DNA of 32,306 nucleotides from assembly GCA_044358015.1 (NCBI GenBank), contig JBIKOO010000016.1:1-32306 (forward strand), given 5' to 3'. Positions 6,821 through 15,355 of this stretch are shown in pieces (position 1 is the first letter of the stretch; the number at the start of each line of letters is the position of its first letter). The notes under the pieces were generated by a model. That model had not been told where the DNA came from, searched no databases, and worked only from the letters and a program-made list of their open reading frames with translations. Source of the stretch: Casp-actino8 sp044358015 (GTDB taxonomy: Bacteria; Actinomycetota; Acidimicrobiia; Acidimicrobiales; Ilumatobacteraceae). Made by a program: the position numbers and the translations under genes.

Positions 6821-8176
6821 TTACAAGTTGGGCGGCAAGAGGCGATTCACGTTTTGGAAGACGAAGTACAGCACCACAAAGAATGGGATGAAGCCGACGA
6901 CGGCTCCAATGATTCGGTTGCGGAATTTCTTGGCAACTTGCCAACCACCCAACACGATGAGCAATTCAAATAGCAACCACAACAATGTATGAGGGATCGC
7001 AGAGGGCTCGCTGAACCACCCACGACTCAAGGCATCGGCACCTTCTGTAATACTTGAATCGTCCATTACCGTTGCTGGATTAGTTGTTGAAACCTCTGGA
7101 GAACCGATGGTGTTTGTTGGAATGGTGGTCGTGTCAGTAAAGGCTTCACTGTCACGGTTTGTATCTGTGTCGGCGTCATCGGTATAAACAGCAGCTGGAT
7201 TAGTGGCGATTTCGCTTTGCGTGACATCAAGTTCAGCCGAAACAATTAAACGTTGCTTGGCCGAAAATTCGGGATGACAGGTGGTCAATGTGAGGATGGC
7301 TTTTGTGGGATCGGTGGTGGCTACAACCCACGAATCAGATGCACCGACAACTTGTTGATTGGAGACGAGATACGTGAATTTTCTTCCCAACAAATCGGTG
7401 ACGATGATGGGGTCTCCGATATTGAGATCATCGAGATGACGGAATGGTTCACCATATGTTGTGCGGTGTCCAGCAATTGACGCGTTACCAAGTTCGCCCG
7501 GGAACGGCGTCCCGGGATAATGGCCAGGACCTTTTTTCAGATCGGCAGTTTCAACCCCAGCGACAACGAATTTACTGACTCCAATTGTGGGCAAATCAAT
7601 GATCGCCATGGGATCGCCTTCTTTGATCACGACTGGTTGTGGAGGAGTCACTGTTGTTGTCACTGCTGGTTCGGTGACTGAAGGTGAAATTGATGTAGTT
7701 GGTAGCGAGATGGTTGTCGCCGCGATTTCGGTGAATCGGTTCTCAAGTTTGTTCTGCGACTGTGCTTCCTCAATACCGGTTCCCCACAATTGGTAACCGA
7801 CGAACAAAAACATCAAGAGTCCAAGGACGATCAAACTTGTGCCGAGTCGACCAAGAAACCAGTACCAGTCTTTTCTAGGTTTGGGTCGGTCCCAATAGGG
7901 AACCTTGACTGGGGGAGCCGTGTTACGGATTTCCTCGCCGTTGTCACGTGGAATTAGGACTGGCTCAATTGGTCCAGTTTCTGTTGAACGAGGAATCGGT
8001 CGCGAGGTTTCAAAGGGGTCACTGTCGGATGGTGGAGAAAGATCGTCACCGAAGCTGGATGAGCCAGTCGTTGAAGATCCAGGTGTTTCGTCGTTCGCCA
8101 CAGGTTTCAAACGATACCTGCGTTGGAGTCTGAGAATAGGGCAGCGCAGAGGTTGCAGATAGCGTCGCATCTGCAT
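6821..8176 (-). CDS. Class E sortase with C-terminal membrane extension
   Basis: The catalytic domain spans roughly residues 195-315. It has His237 in AGHRTTYG, Cys300 in LTLTTCHP (the TLxTC sortase motif) and Arg309 in KQRL, the three residues that make sortases cleave and transfer sorting signals on the outer membrane face. A membrane segment (about 113-133) follows a long acidic, Ser/Pro-rich cytoplasmic N-terminus. After the sortase domain come a Thr/Asp-rich linker and two further hydrophobic segments at the C-terminus, which is unusual for SrtE. The start is unsure: ATG 8176 overlaps the divergent ccmA ATG in a CATG, ATG 8170 follows in frame, and TTG 8110 is preceded by GCAGG. No LPxTG- or LAxTG-type substrate is visible in the window. 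Confidence 0.85.
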   Translation of the reverse strand: MQMRRYLQPLRCPILRLQRRYRLKPVANDETPGSSTTGSSSFGDDLSPPSDSDPFETSRPIPRSTETGPIEPVLIPRDNGEEIRNTAPPVKVPYWDRPKPRKDWYWFLGRLGTSLIVLGLLMFLFVGYQLWGTGIEEAQSQNKLENRFTEIAATTISLPTTSISPSVTEPAVTTTVTPPQPVVIKEGDPMAIIDLPTIGVSKFVVAGVETADLKKGPGHYPGTPFPGELGNASIAGHRTTYGEPFRHLDDLNIGDPIIVTDLLGRKFTYLVSNQQVVGASDSWVVATTDPTKAILTLTTCHPEFSAKQRLIVSAELDVTQSEIATNPAAVYTDDADTDTNRDSEAFTDTTTIPTNTIGSPEVSTTNPATVMDDSSITEGADALSRGWFSEPSAIPHTLLWLLFELLIVLGGWQVAKKFRNRIIGAVVGFIPFFVVLYFVFQNVNRLLPPNL

Positions 8177-8852
8177 GTCAACGATCGCCCACGAGCCCAG
8201 TACAGATGTGGTTATCGATCTGGTGGACGCTGTTGCAGTGCTGGGTTCCTTCCCAGCATTAGCGGGGGCAACCTTGTCGGTGTGCCGTGGTGAGATTGTG
8301 TTGTTGCGTGGTCCAAATGGGGCCGGAAAGACCACTCTGCTTCGACTCTGCGCTGGACTCATTCCGCTTGAGCGTGGTCAGGGCCAGGTACTAGGTGTCG
8401 ATTTGAAAAACGATCGCGAACTGGTGCGGCATCGGGTCGGAGTCATCGGCCACAACAATGGTCTGTACGGCGATCTCACGGTCAGTGAGAATGTTCGATT
8501 TTGGGGACGTACGGTCGGTGCAACTCGTGCCGAGGTTGATGCCGCACTGCGGCGCATGGGTCTTGATGGTCGTTTGGCCGATTTGTCAGTGTCGCGTTTG
8601 TCGGCCGGCCAAAAGCGTCGGACTGCTTTGGCAGGTTTAGTTGCTCGTCGAGCCGAGCTGTGGTTACTCGATGAGCCCCACGCTGGCCTTGATGCCACAG
8701 GTCGTGACGAACTCGATCAGGTTCTCAAGATGGCCGCCGCAGCTGGAGCAACTGTGATGGTCGCGAGTCACGAACTTGAGCGCGCTGCGCAGTTGGCGAC
8801 TCGGCAAGTTGAAGTAGTGGCGGGACAAGTTCGAGAAATTGGTGGGTTGTGA
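8175..8852 (+). CDS. ccmA: Heme exporter ATP-binding protein CcmA
   Basis: This is the 225-residue ABC ATPase of the CcmAB heme/CcmE-release complex. Walker A is GPNGAGKTT near residue 45, the signature is LSAGQKRR, Walker B is LWLLDEPHAGLD, and the H-loop is ASHELE. CcmA hydrolyses ATP to release holo-CcmE from CcmC. The gene begins the ccm operon and overlaps ccmB by four bases (GTGA). The ATG at 8175 has no clear Shine-Dalgarno sequence; GTG 8208 is an alternative that would still keep the first strand of the domain. Confidence 0.93.
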   Translation: MSTIAHEPSTDVVIDLVDAVAVLGSFPALAGATLSVCRGEIVLLRGPNGAGKTTLLRLCAGLIPLERGQGQVLGVDLKNDRELVRHRVGVIGHNNGLYGDLTVSENVRFWGRTVGATRAEVDAALRRMGLDGRLADLSVSRLSAGQKRRTALAGLVARRAELWLLDEPHAGLDATGRDELDQVLKMAAAAGATVMVASHELERAAQLATRQVEVVAGQVREIGGL

Positions 8853-9556
8853 GCAATTCATCACAGGGTTCAGCGGGAGTGATCGCGACCGCGCGATTGA
8901 TTGCCGCCAAAGACTTGCGGGTTGAGCGAAGGAGCCGAGTTCTGCTGAACCAGGTTTTGCCCTTCGCGCTCATTGTGATGGTTATGTTTGCCTTTGCCCT
9001 TGATAGCGATGCGGTCCTTGAACGGGTAGCACCCGGGCTGGTTTGGCTGGCCACGCTTTTTAGCGTGCTCATCATGGTTTCACGGTCATTCGCCCTTGAA
9101 ACCGCCGACGGGGCTCTTGACCAGTTGCGATCGGCAGGGGTGCCCGCCACGGGGATTTTCCTCGGGAAAATGCTGGCTCTCATGGTCCAGTTATTGGTCT
9201 TGGTGACATTGCTCGTTGGGGCGGCGGTTGTTTTGTATCGAGCTCAAGTTTCGTGGGGTGGTGGCGTGCTCTTGGTCACCACTGGGGTTGCCGCTACCTG
9301 CGGTTTGGCCGCTGTAGGTACTCTGTATGGAGGTCTTGCTGCTGGTGCCAAAGGACGCGAAACATTGCTTCCGTTGCTTTTGTTGCCGGTGGTTGCACCA
9401 GTGTTGATCGGAGCAACTCGGGCGACCGAATCTGCGTTCGGCACGAACGGAATTGCGATCAGTGAAGGTTGGCCTTGGTTAGGTCTGCTGGCAGTGTTCG
9501 CAGTGTTGTTCAGTGTTGCTGGGGCAGTGGCCTTTGGGCCATTACTCGACGAGTAA
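8849..9556 (+). CDS. ccmB: Heme exporter membrane protein CcmB
   Basis: This 235-residue polytopic protein has about six hydrophobic segments and the CcmB-type start (a KDLRVERRSR segment before the first helix, then LNQVLPFAL). It is the permease partner of CcmA. The GTG start overlaps the ccmA stop, indicating translational coupling. It is followed by 50 non-coding bases, the only real gap in the operon, before ccmC with its strong ribosome site. Confidence 0.92.
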   Translation: MSNSSQGSAGVIATARLIAAKDLRVERRSRVLLNQVLPFALIVMVMFAFALDSDAVLERVAPGLVWLATLFSVLIMVSRSFALETADGALDQLRSAGVPATGIFLGKMLALMVQLLVLVTLLVGAAVVLYRAQVSWGGGVLLVTTGVAATCGLAAVGTLYGGLAAGAKGRETLLPLLLLPVVAPVLIGATRATESAFGTNGIAISEGWPWLGLLAVFAVLFSVAGAVAFGPLLDE

Positions 9557-9593
9557 AAGTTTTAACTGGCAGGTTTTATATGGCCTGTAGTAC

Positions 9594-9600
9594 AAGGAGG
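9594..9600 (+). promoter_or_regulatory. Shine-Dalgarno AAGGAGG of ccmC
   Basis: AAGGAGG ends six bases before GTG 9607. It identifies this GTG as the ccmC start rather than upstream in-frame codons inside ccmB or the ATG at 9619. Confidence 0.8.
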
Positions 9601-9606
9601 AGAATC

Positions 9607-10374
9607 GTGAACACATCTATGTCAAAACATTCCCCTCGTGATCGAGTCACTGGTACGCCGTTTACACGAGGTCTCGGTGTCGTGATTTTGGCCGGGATCA
9701 CATTGCTGATCATCCTCGCCATTTTTGTTTCTCCTGCCGATGTCAACCAAGGAGAGTCGGTGCGCATCATGTATGCACATGTGCCTGGCGCCTGGTTGGC
9801 ATACCTTGCTTTTGTTGTCACCGGAATTTCGTCGGCCGCATATCTGTGGAAGCGCACCCGCTCGCTCACGTGGGACCGCATCGCTGGAGCCTCAGCCGAA
9901 GTCGGTGTTCTATTCATGGGTATCTCATTGGTTACCGGCAGTTTGTGGGGACGAATTACTTGGGGTACCTACTGGACTTGGGACGCTCGCCTCACGACGA
10001 CGGCGTTCTTATTCGTGACATACATCGGGTACTTGGCAGTTCGTGGCTTAGGTGGCACTCATCAGCAGCGAGCACGACGAAGCGCAGTCTTAGCGTTGCT
10101 CGCGGTCTTGGAAATTCCGCTCGTACATTTCTCAGTTCAACTATGGAACACACTGCATCAAGAAGCGAGTGTGGCTGGTCGGGGAACCGATGTTGAAATG
10201 GACGGGTTGATGTTGTTCACGCTGTTCCTTGGTGTGGTTGTCTTCACGTTGATGTATGGGTGGTTGGTGTTGCACCGTCAACGTTCGCTTGCACTTGACG
10301 ACATGCTCGACGATTCGGGACTTGACAACGCACTGACGACCCGTCGTGCCGAAGCACAAGGAGTCGCTCGCTAA
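9607..10374 (+). CDS. ccmC: Heme handling protein CcmC
   Basis: The 255-residue protein has about six membrane segments and the tryptophan-rich heme-binding WWD motif (WGRITWGTYWTWDARLT, near residues 118-134). Flanking histidines in YAHVPGAW and LVHFSVQ serve as heme ligands. CcmC presents heme to CcmE at the outer membrane face. The GTG start is set by the AAGGAGG six bases upstream. Its stop shares bases with the ccmD start (TAATG). Confidence 0.93.
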   Translation: MNTSMSKHSPRDRVTGTPFTRGLGVVILAGITLLIILAIFVSPADVNQGESVRIMYAHVPGAWLAYLAFVVTGISSAAYLWKRTRSLTWDRIAGASAEVGVLFMGISLVTGSLWGRITWGTYWTWDARLTTTAFLFVTYIGYLAVRGLGGTHQQRARRSAVLALLAVLEIPLVHFSVQLWNTLHQEASVAGRGTDVEMDGLMLFTLFLGVVVFTLMYGWLVLHRQRSLALDDMLDDSGLDNALTTRRAEAQGVAR

Positions 10375-10508
10375 TGGACGATGCCGGTTTCATCTTCGCC
10401 AGTTACATCGTCACTTTTGGCTTAGTCGGAGCCTATGCATTGGGGATTATTCGTCGTGCCCGTAAGTCATCTCGTGAAGTTCCTCGAGATGAGAGGCCGT
10501 GGTTATGA
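10374..10508 (+). CDS. ccmD: CcmD-like small membrane protein, 44 aa
   Basis: A 44-residue ORF fills the space between ccmC and ccmE, overlapping the first by one base (TAATG) and the second by four (ATGA). It has one hydrophobic segment (about residues 6-26, FIFASYIVTFGLVGAYALG), then a basic patch (IIRRARK) and a polar tail, which is the CcmD layout. CcmD stabilises the CcmABC-CcmE complex. The identification rests on size, topology and position, since CcmD sequences are poorly conserved. Confidence 0.82.
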   Translation: MDDAGFIFASYIVTFGLVGAYALGIIRRARKSSREVPRDERPWL

Positions 10509-11029
10509 ATCAGATTGGCAATGACGACGAAATTGGAACCTCCGCTGATTCGCTTGATCTTTCTCCGCGGCCTGTTTCAGCACGTCAGCGACGTAAGCGT
10601 CGGCCATGGCCAGCAATCATTGTGTTGTTATTAGTTGTCGTCAGCGGTGGAGTTGTTCTGACAAAGTTTTTAACTTCAGCCATCGACTACTACTGCAACG
10701 TTGACGAGATTGGTGCCAAGTCGGGCTGTGAACCCGGACGTCGATTGCGAATTCAAGGTGTGGTTGACGAGGGGACAGTCAAAAATGACGGAGTCACCAC
10801 CAAATTCAATATGTCTTTTGGTGGAGAGTCGTTACCAGTGACCTATGACGGTGAGCCAGGCGGAATCTTTAAAGAATGTATTCCGGTTGTTGTGCACGGC
10901 ATTTTGAATGATGGCGTTTTTCTTGGAGATCGGGTTGAAGTAAAGCACTCAAATGAATATGAGGCGGAAAACCCCGACCGAGTTGACGATGAGGCAGCAA
11001 CTGCTGAAGGAACCGCGTGCTTGCAGTAA
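10505..11029 (+). CDS. ccmE: Heme chaperone CcmE
   Basis: It is membrane anchored by a helix at about residues 34-56 after a basic cytoplasmic N-terminus, with an exported OB-fold domain behind it. The heme-attachment motif is H-x3-Y, with His148 and Tyr152 in KHSNEY, so this is the histidine type and not the cysteine variant found in archaea and some anaerobes. An extra Cys pair (DYYCNVDE and SGCEPG, about residues 64 and 74) and a terminal Cys could form a disulfide. ATG 10505 overlaps the ccmD stop and is preferred to GTG 10499. Length is 174 residues. Confidence 0.92.
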   Translation: MNQIGNDDEIGTSADSLDLSPRPVSARQRRKRRPWPAIIVLLLVVVSGGVVLTKFLTSAIDYYCNVDEIGAKSGCEPGRRLRIQGVVDEGTVKNDGVTTKFNMSFGGESLPVTYDGEPGGIFKECIPVVVHGILNDGVFLGDRVEVKHSNEYEAENPDRVDDEAATAEGTACLQ

Positions 11030-12996
11030 GCATTAATGGTGCCATTGGCCGCGGTGCGATTTTGCTCGGTCTCTTGACATGCCTGTCGGGTATCGCCATC
11101 ACTGTTGCTGGTATCCGAAAGCACGATCTTCGTGCATTGAGGTCGACAACTCGATACGCGTACGTTGCGTTTGCTGCAGCCCTCTTGGCGTTCATCATGA
11201 TGGAACGTGCGCTTATCACACGGGACTTCTCCTTGAAGTATGTGCAACAAGTTGGTTCACGTGACACGCCTGCACTTTTCAATGTGACTGCGCTGTGGAG
11301 TGCTCTCGAGGGATCCATTTTGATGTGGGTGCTCGTCCTTACGGGATTTATTGCGGCCGTTGCACGAAAGTTTCGGGCGCGTGCTGGCGACGAACTTTTG
11401 GCGTGGGCAATGGTTGTTTTATTCGCAGTGGGATTGTTCTTCTTTATGTTGTCATTTGGGCCAGCGAATCCGTTTGCGATGGGTGCTCCTGGTGTGAACG
11501 ATGGCCCAGGGCCAAACCCGCTCCTGCAAAATCACATTCTTGTTTTGTTTCATCCACCAATTTTGTACATCGGATACGTGGGTTTCACCGTGCCCTTTGC
11601 ATTCGCGATAGCGGCCTTGATCACTGGTCGAGTCGGTGAAGGATGGTTACTTGAAACTCGTCGTTGGACGCTGTATTCATGGGCTTTCTTAACACTCGGC
11701 ATCATCCTTGGTAGTTGGTGGAGTTACGAAGTTCTCGGTTGGAGCGGTGTGTGGGCGTGGGACCCAGTGGAAAACGCGAGTTTCTTGCCATGGCTCACGG
11801 GAACTGCTTATTTGCATTCGGTACTTGTTCAAGAGCGTCGTGGCATGTTGCGGGTCTGGAACCTGAGTTTGGTGATCGCTACTTTCAGTTTGACGATTCT
11901 CGGAACCTTCCTCACTCGTTCTGGAGTCATTAACAGCGTGCACGCGTTCAGCGAGGGCAGCGTCGGGCCCTGGTTGTTGGCTTTCTTCACTGTGATTGTG
12001 GTCGTTGCAATTGTTTTGATTGGACGTCGTGGCGACCAATTGCGATCACCTGGAGCAATTGATTCACCGATCAGTCGTGAGGGCGCGTTTTTAGCGAACA
12101 ATGTCGTCTTTAGCGTTTTCGCGTTTGTGGTTTTGCTCGGAACAGTTTTCCCTCTTCTCGTTGAAGCGTTGAATGATCGCCGCATAGTGGTTGGTGAGCC
12201 GTTCTTTAATCGAATGACTATGCCGCTCGGATTGACGTTGCTGTTTCTGATGGCCATCGCTCCAGTCCTCCCATGGCGTAAAGCCAGTCAAGAAGTTTTA
12301 CGCGATCGATTGTTTTGGCCGGCATGGTGTGGAGTCGGTGCACTCGCAGTTTCTGTTTTTGTCGGTGCTGATGGTTGGGCTTCGCTGTCAGCTTTTGCGC
12401 TTGGCGGATTTGCTGCTGGGGCTGCGCTTCGTCAAATTGTCTTGGCGAGTCGACGTCAAGGATGGCGCGGAGTAGTGGGTCGCGCAAACGGGGGAATGGT
12501 TGTACATCTTGGCGTGATCATTATCGCCGTGGCCTTAAGTGCTTCTTCTTCGTATACGCGCACCCAAGAATTTGTCATGAAAGTGGGCGAGACCGTGACT
12601 TTTGCCGGTCACACATTCACCTTCGAAGGTTTGTCACTCGAATCAGACAATGTGAAGACCAGTGTGAAGGCTGCCGTTCGTATTGATGGTGAACAGGTGT
12701 ACAGTCCAGCGCGCAGCAAGTACCTCAAGCAAGGTATGGATATTGGCACACCAAGCGTGAAGACAGGTTTTGCCAAGGACCTGTACGTCACTCTTGAAGG
12801 TAATGTTCGCCCCACTGACACCGAAGCACGAATCAAGATTTATGTGAAGCCACTCATTTTGTGGTTGTGGATTGGCGGAGGCCTCATGGCTGTCGGAACA
12901 GTGCTCGCTGCCTTTCCGGGTAAACGTCGTCAACCAACTGCTCCCGTATCAGCGGATACCCCAATGAACCGGCCCGATGTAGCTGAACATGTCTGA
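11017..12996 (+). CDS. ccmF: Cytochrome c heme lyase subunit CcmF
   Basis: This 659-residue polytopic protein carries the CcmF WWD domain (GSWWSYEVLGW...WAWDPVENASFLPWL, about residues 229-257) and many hydrophobic segments. It accepts heme from CcmE and attaches it to CXXCH in apocytochromes, with CcmH and CcmI. The exported beta-rich loop before the last helix (residues 510-600) is also typical. The GTG start at 11017 overlaps the end of ccmE by 13 bases; no later start keeps the N-terminal helix. It overlaps ccmG by eight bases. Confidence 0.95.
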   Translation: MLAVSINGAIGRGAILLGLLTCLSGIAITVAGIRKHDLRALRSTTRYAYVAFAAALLAFIMMERALITRDFSLKYVQQVGSRDTPALFNVTALWSALEGSILMWVLVLTGFIAAVARKFRARAGDELLAWAMVVLFAVGLFFFMLSFGPANPFAMGAPGVNDGPGPNPLLQNHILVLFHPPILYIGYVGFTVPFAFAIAALITGRVGEGWLLETRRWTLYSWAFLTLGIILGSWWSYEVLGWSGVWAWDPVENASFLPWLTGTAYLHSVLVQERRGMLRVWNLSLVIATFSLTILGTFLTRSGVINSVHAFSEGSVGPWLLAFFTVIVVVAIVLIGRRGDQLRSPGAIDSPISREGAFLANNVVFSVFAFVVLLGTVFPLLVEALNDRRIVVGEPFFNRMTMPLGLTLLFLMAIAPVLPWRKASQEVLRDRLFWPAWCGVGALAVSVFVGADGWASLSAFALGGFAAGAALRQIVLASRRQGWRGVVGRANGGMVVHLGVIIIAVALSASSSYTRTQEFVMKVGETVTFAGHTFTFEGLSLESDNVKTSVKAAVRIDGEQVYSPARSKYLKQGMDIGTPSVKTGFAKDLYVTLEGNVRPTDTEARIKIYVKPLILWLWIGGGLMAVGTVLAAFPGKRRQPTAPVSADTPMNRPDVAEHV

Positions 12997-13552
12997 GCAG
13001 GCCCCTCGCCGTATCGCGCCGATCATTTCGGTTGCCATTGCAGTAGTGATGGTTTTCTTCATTGTCATTTTGGCAATCACATCGAATGACAAATCTGAAA
13101 CTGCAACGACGCCCTTGTTGTTGAAACCAGCACCAGAAATTTCAAGCACGACTTATGACGGAGACTTGTTTTTGCTCTCACGTCGCCGTGGTTCATGGGT
13201 TGTGTTGAACTTCTTCAATTCCACGTGTGTTCCATGCAAGCGCGAACATCCCGAATTGGTGAAGTTCTTCAAGACTCAAGAAGCTCTTGACGGAACTGCT
13301 GCCGAGCTGTACACCATCGTTAATGACGATGACGAACAGGCAGTGCGAGATTTCTTTGAGAAAAGTGGTGGTGGTTGGCCCATCATCCGTGATGAAGACG
13401 CGAATATTTCTGTGGATTATGGAGTTGCGCAAGTTCCTGAGACTTGGCTCATCAGTCCGACCGGAGTTGTCGCACAGAGATTTACTGGTCAGATCACGGC
13501 CGAGCTTCTTGGTTCAGCAATTACATCAATGACTCAGGACAGTGGCTCATGA
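12989..13552 (+). CDS. ccmG: Thiol:disulfide oxidoreductase CcmG/DsbE
   Basis: An N-terminal membrane anchor (about residues 10-31) is followed by a thioredoxin fold with active-site CVPC (Cys80 and Cys83) and the cis-proline segment VPETWLI, which is the CcmG fingerprint. It keeps apocytochrome cysteines reduced outside the membrane. The length of 187 residues is normal. ATG 12989 lies inside the ccmF end and its stop overlaps ccmH (ATGA). Confidence 0.93.
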   Translation: MSEQAPRRIAPIISVAIAVVMVFFIVILAITSNDKSETATTPLLLKPAPEISSTTYDGDLFLLSRRRGSWVVLNFFNSTCVPCKREHPELVKFFKTQEALDGTAAELYTIVNDDDEQAVRDFFEKSGGGWPIIRDEDANISVDYGVAQVPETWLISPTGVVAQRFTGQITAELLGSAITSMTQDSGS

Positions 13553-14046
13553 CGAATCAACTCAATACGAAACTGAAGCACTGGTCAAGCTGGTTCGTGA
13601 TGTTGTTTTGCGTTGTCGCATTGATGATCTTTGGTACTCAACGAGATTCAGGACCAGCGACTCCACAAGATCGAATTGAAAGTATCTCAAAACGATTGGC
13701 ATGCCCGACTTGCGACGGAGAGAGTGTGTATGAGTCGCGTGGTGGGGCTTCACAGGCAATTCGAAAAGAAATTGCGCGTCAGGTGACCGATGGTCAATTG
13801 ACTGATAGTCAAATTGTGAAGGCGATCGATGAGAGTTATTCCGCTGATCTCAAGTTGGTCCCGGGTAGCACCGGATTTGATGCGCTGATTTGGGCGTTAC
13901 CGATTGCAGTTCTAGTTGTATCGGTGGCTGGACTTGTTGTGGCTTTTAGACGATGGAAAGTTCAGGGTTCAGTAAGTGCGACCGACGCCGATCGAGAACT
14001 TGTTGAAATAGCTATGCAGGAAAAGAGAGAAAAGCGTGACTCCTGA
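13549..14046 (+). CDS. ccmH: Cytochrome c maturation protein CcmH
   Basis: CcmH is a thiol reductase partner in heme ligation. The sequence shows a first hydrophobic segment (about 14-27) and the CcmH motif LACPTCDGESV with Cys52 and Cys55 (consensus LRCxxCQ). A helical domain follows (AIRKEIARQVTDGQLTDSQI), and a second membrane helix lies near 110-130. Length is 165 residues. ATG 13549 overlapping the ccmG stop is preferred over the longer frame from 13444. It overlaps ccmI by 11 bases. Confidence 0.92.
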   Translation: MTNQLNTKLKHWSSWFVMLFCVVALMIFGTQRDSGPATPQDRIESISKRLACPTCDGESVYESRGGASQAIRKEIARQVTDGQLTDSQIVKAIDESYSADLKLVPGSTGFDALIWALPIAVLVVSVAGLVVAFRRWKVQGSVSATDADRELVEIAMQEKREKRDS

Positions 14047-14782
14047 AAGGCGCGATCAACTGCAAGAAGAACGCGAATTTTTGTTGACGTCGTTGGCTGA
14101 TCTTGAACGTGAATTCGCAGTAGGCGACGTTGCCGACGACGATTATGTGTCACTCAAGGATTCATATACTGCGCGCGCGGCGATCATCATTCGTGAATTG
14201 TCTGATGTTGAACAACCCAAGGTTCGCAAACGTATTGGATGGCGCCCGATCGCATGGTCAGCCTTGGTTTTGCTGTTGGCGATCACGTCTGGTGTTTTGG
14301 TTGCTCGCAATACCGGTGAGCGTTTACCGGGACAGGTTATGACTGGTGGTATTGAAGACGGCAGTGTGAGTTCATTACTCGTTCAAGCACGATCACTTGG
14401 TATGTCCGATATTTCAGCGGTTCTTGATTTGTATTCACGAGTCTTGGCTGTTGAACCAGACAACATTGAAGCACTTACGTATTTCGGCTGGTTCACAGTT
14501 TTGTCGTCAACACAAGAGGCTGACGCCGATGCAGCGGTAACCCGTTTGCAAAATGGCATGGTCTTGCTTCGACAAGCCACAATTGCTGATCCGACATACC
14601 CAGACGCTCACTGTTTCTTGGGAATCACATTCTTCCGTTTTATAGATGATGCCGCATCAGCACAGCCCGAGATGACTTCATGCCTTGACTCAAATCCGCC
14701 CGCAGAGGTTGCATCAATGGTGCAGGGCCTGGTGACGCAAATTGATGATGCAGTTACTGCGTCAACAACAACAATTCCGTGA
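14036..14782 (+). CDS. ccmI: CcmI-like TPR protein, end of the ccm operon
   Basis: The 248-residue protein has a coiled, charged N-terminus (R-x-x-L-x-E-E-R-E-F-L), one membrane helix near residues 64-84, and an outer domain with TPR-like helices (VLAVEPDNIEALTYFGW and ATIADPTYPDAHCFLG). This is the layout of the apocytochrome chaperone CcmI, although only two clear TPR motifs are present. It starts at GTG 14036 inside ccmH. The stop faces the convergent SixA-like gene 11 bases away. Confidence 0.8.
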   Translation: MTPERRDQLQEEREFLLTSLADLEREFAVGDVADDDYVSLKDSYTARAAIIIRELSDVEQPKVRKRIGWRPIAWSALVLLLAITSGVLVARNTGERLPGQVMTGGIEDGSVSSLLVQARSLGMSDISAVLDLYSRVLAVEPDNIEALTYFGWFTVLSSTQEADADAAVTRLQNGMVLLRQATIADPTYPDAHCFLGITFFRFIDDAASAQPEMTSCLDSNPPAEVASMVQGLVTQIDDAVTASTTTIP

Positions 14783-14793
14783 CGAGAAACTGA

Positions 14794-15282
14794 TTAGTCA
14801 ATTGCCGGTGGCGCCCACACCGATGCTTCGGTGACCTCGCCATTTTCACGAGCCAATACCCAAACTGTGCCCTTGCGCCAATCGGGATCACCAATGATCT
14901 CGGCATGGCGTCGTTGTAAAGCTGCCATCACATCGGGAATGACATCACCGTGGCTACATAAGACCGAACCGTTAGGCAAAGTAGAGATCAGTTCAAGTGC
15001 CCCATCACGGTTGTAACCCTCGGCGAGTCGTGGATCGGCCAACACTTGAGAATGAAGACGGGCAGCGAGGGGCTCAAGGGTCTGCATACAGCGAATGTAG
15101 GGACTTGAGATGAGTTGGGCGTCCGGATGTGCTGCGATTAAATCGAAAAGTCGATCGCTGATGGCTACAGCCTGGCGGCGACCCTTCCCCGACAGGGGGC
15201 GAATGGTGTCGTCGCCGTCCCAAGAGGATCGGTCACCCGCTTTGGCATGCCGAACGAGGTAGATGGTGGACACTTCAACCAT
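14794..15282 (-). CDS. SixA-like histidine phosphatase
   Basis: A 162-residue histidine phosphatase superfamily protein. The phosphate-accepting His12 lies in LVRHAKAGD, the second arginine in SSPYIRCMQT, and the second histidine in CSHGD. The small size and the short cap resemble SixA, which dephosphorylates phosphohistidine on HPt domains. Actinobacterial relatives may act on other phosphoesters, so the substrate is open. It is cytoplasmic and starts at ATG 15282. It diverges from the sulfite-oxidase-fold gene, with 73 bases between the two starts. Confidence 0.83.
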   Translation of the reverse strand: MVEVSTIYLVRHAKAGDRSSWDGDDTIRPLSGKGRRQAVAISDRLFDLIAAHPDAQLISSPYIRCMQTLEPLAARLHSQVLADPRLAEGYNRDGALELISTLPNGSVLCSHGDVIPDVMAALQRRHAEIIGDPDWRKGTVWVLARENGEVTEASVWAPPAID

Positions 15283-15355
15283 GGAATCAAACTACAGCCG
15301 AAAAACCACAGACTCGGGCGGTGTTCTCATGTGAAATATGGGTCAGAATACAGGT

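Noticed and set aside
8177..8362. N-terminal extension of the sortase frame into ccmA
   Set aside because: It is antisense to the well-supported CcmA start and Walker A region.
9557..9606. Small inverted repeat (CAGG...CCTG) in the ccmB-ccmC gap
   Set aside because: Four-base arms are within chance expectation; only the ribosome site there is supported.
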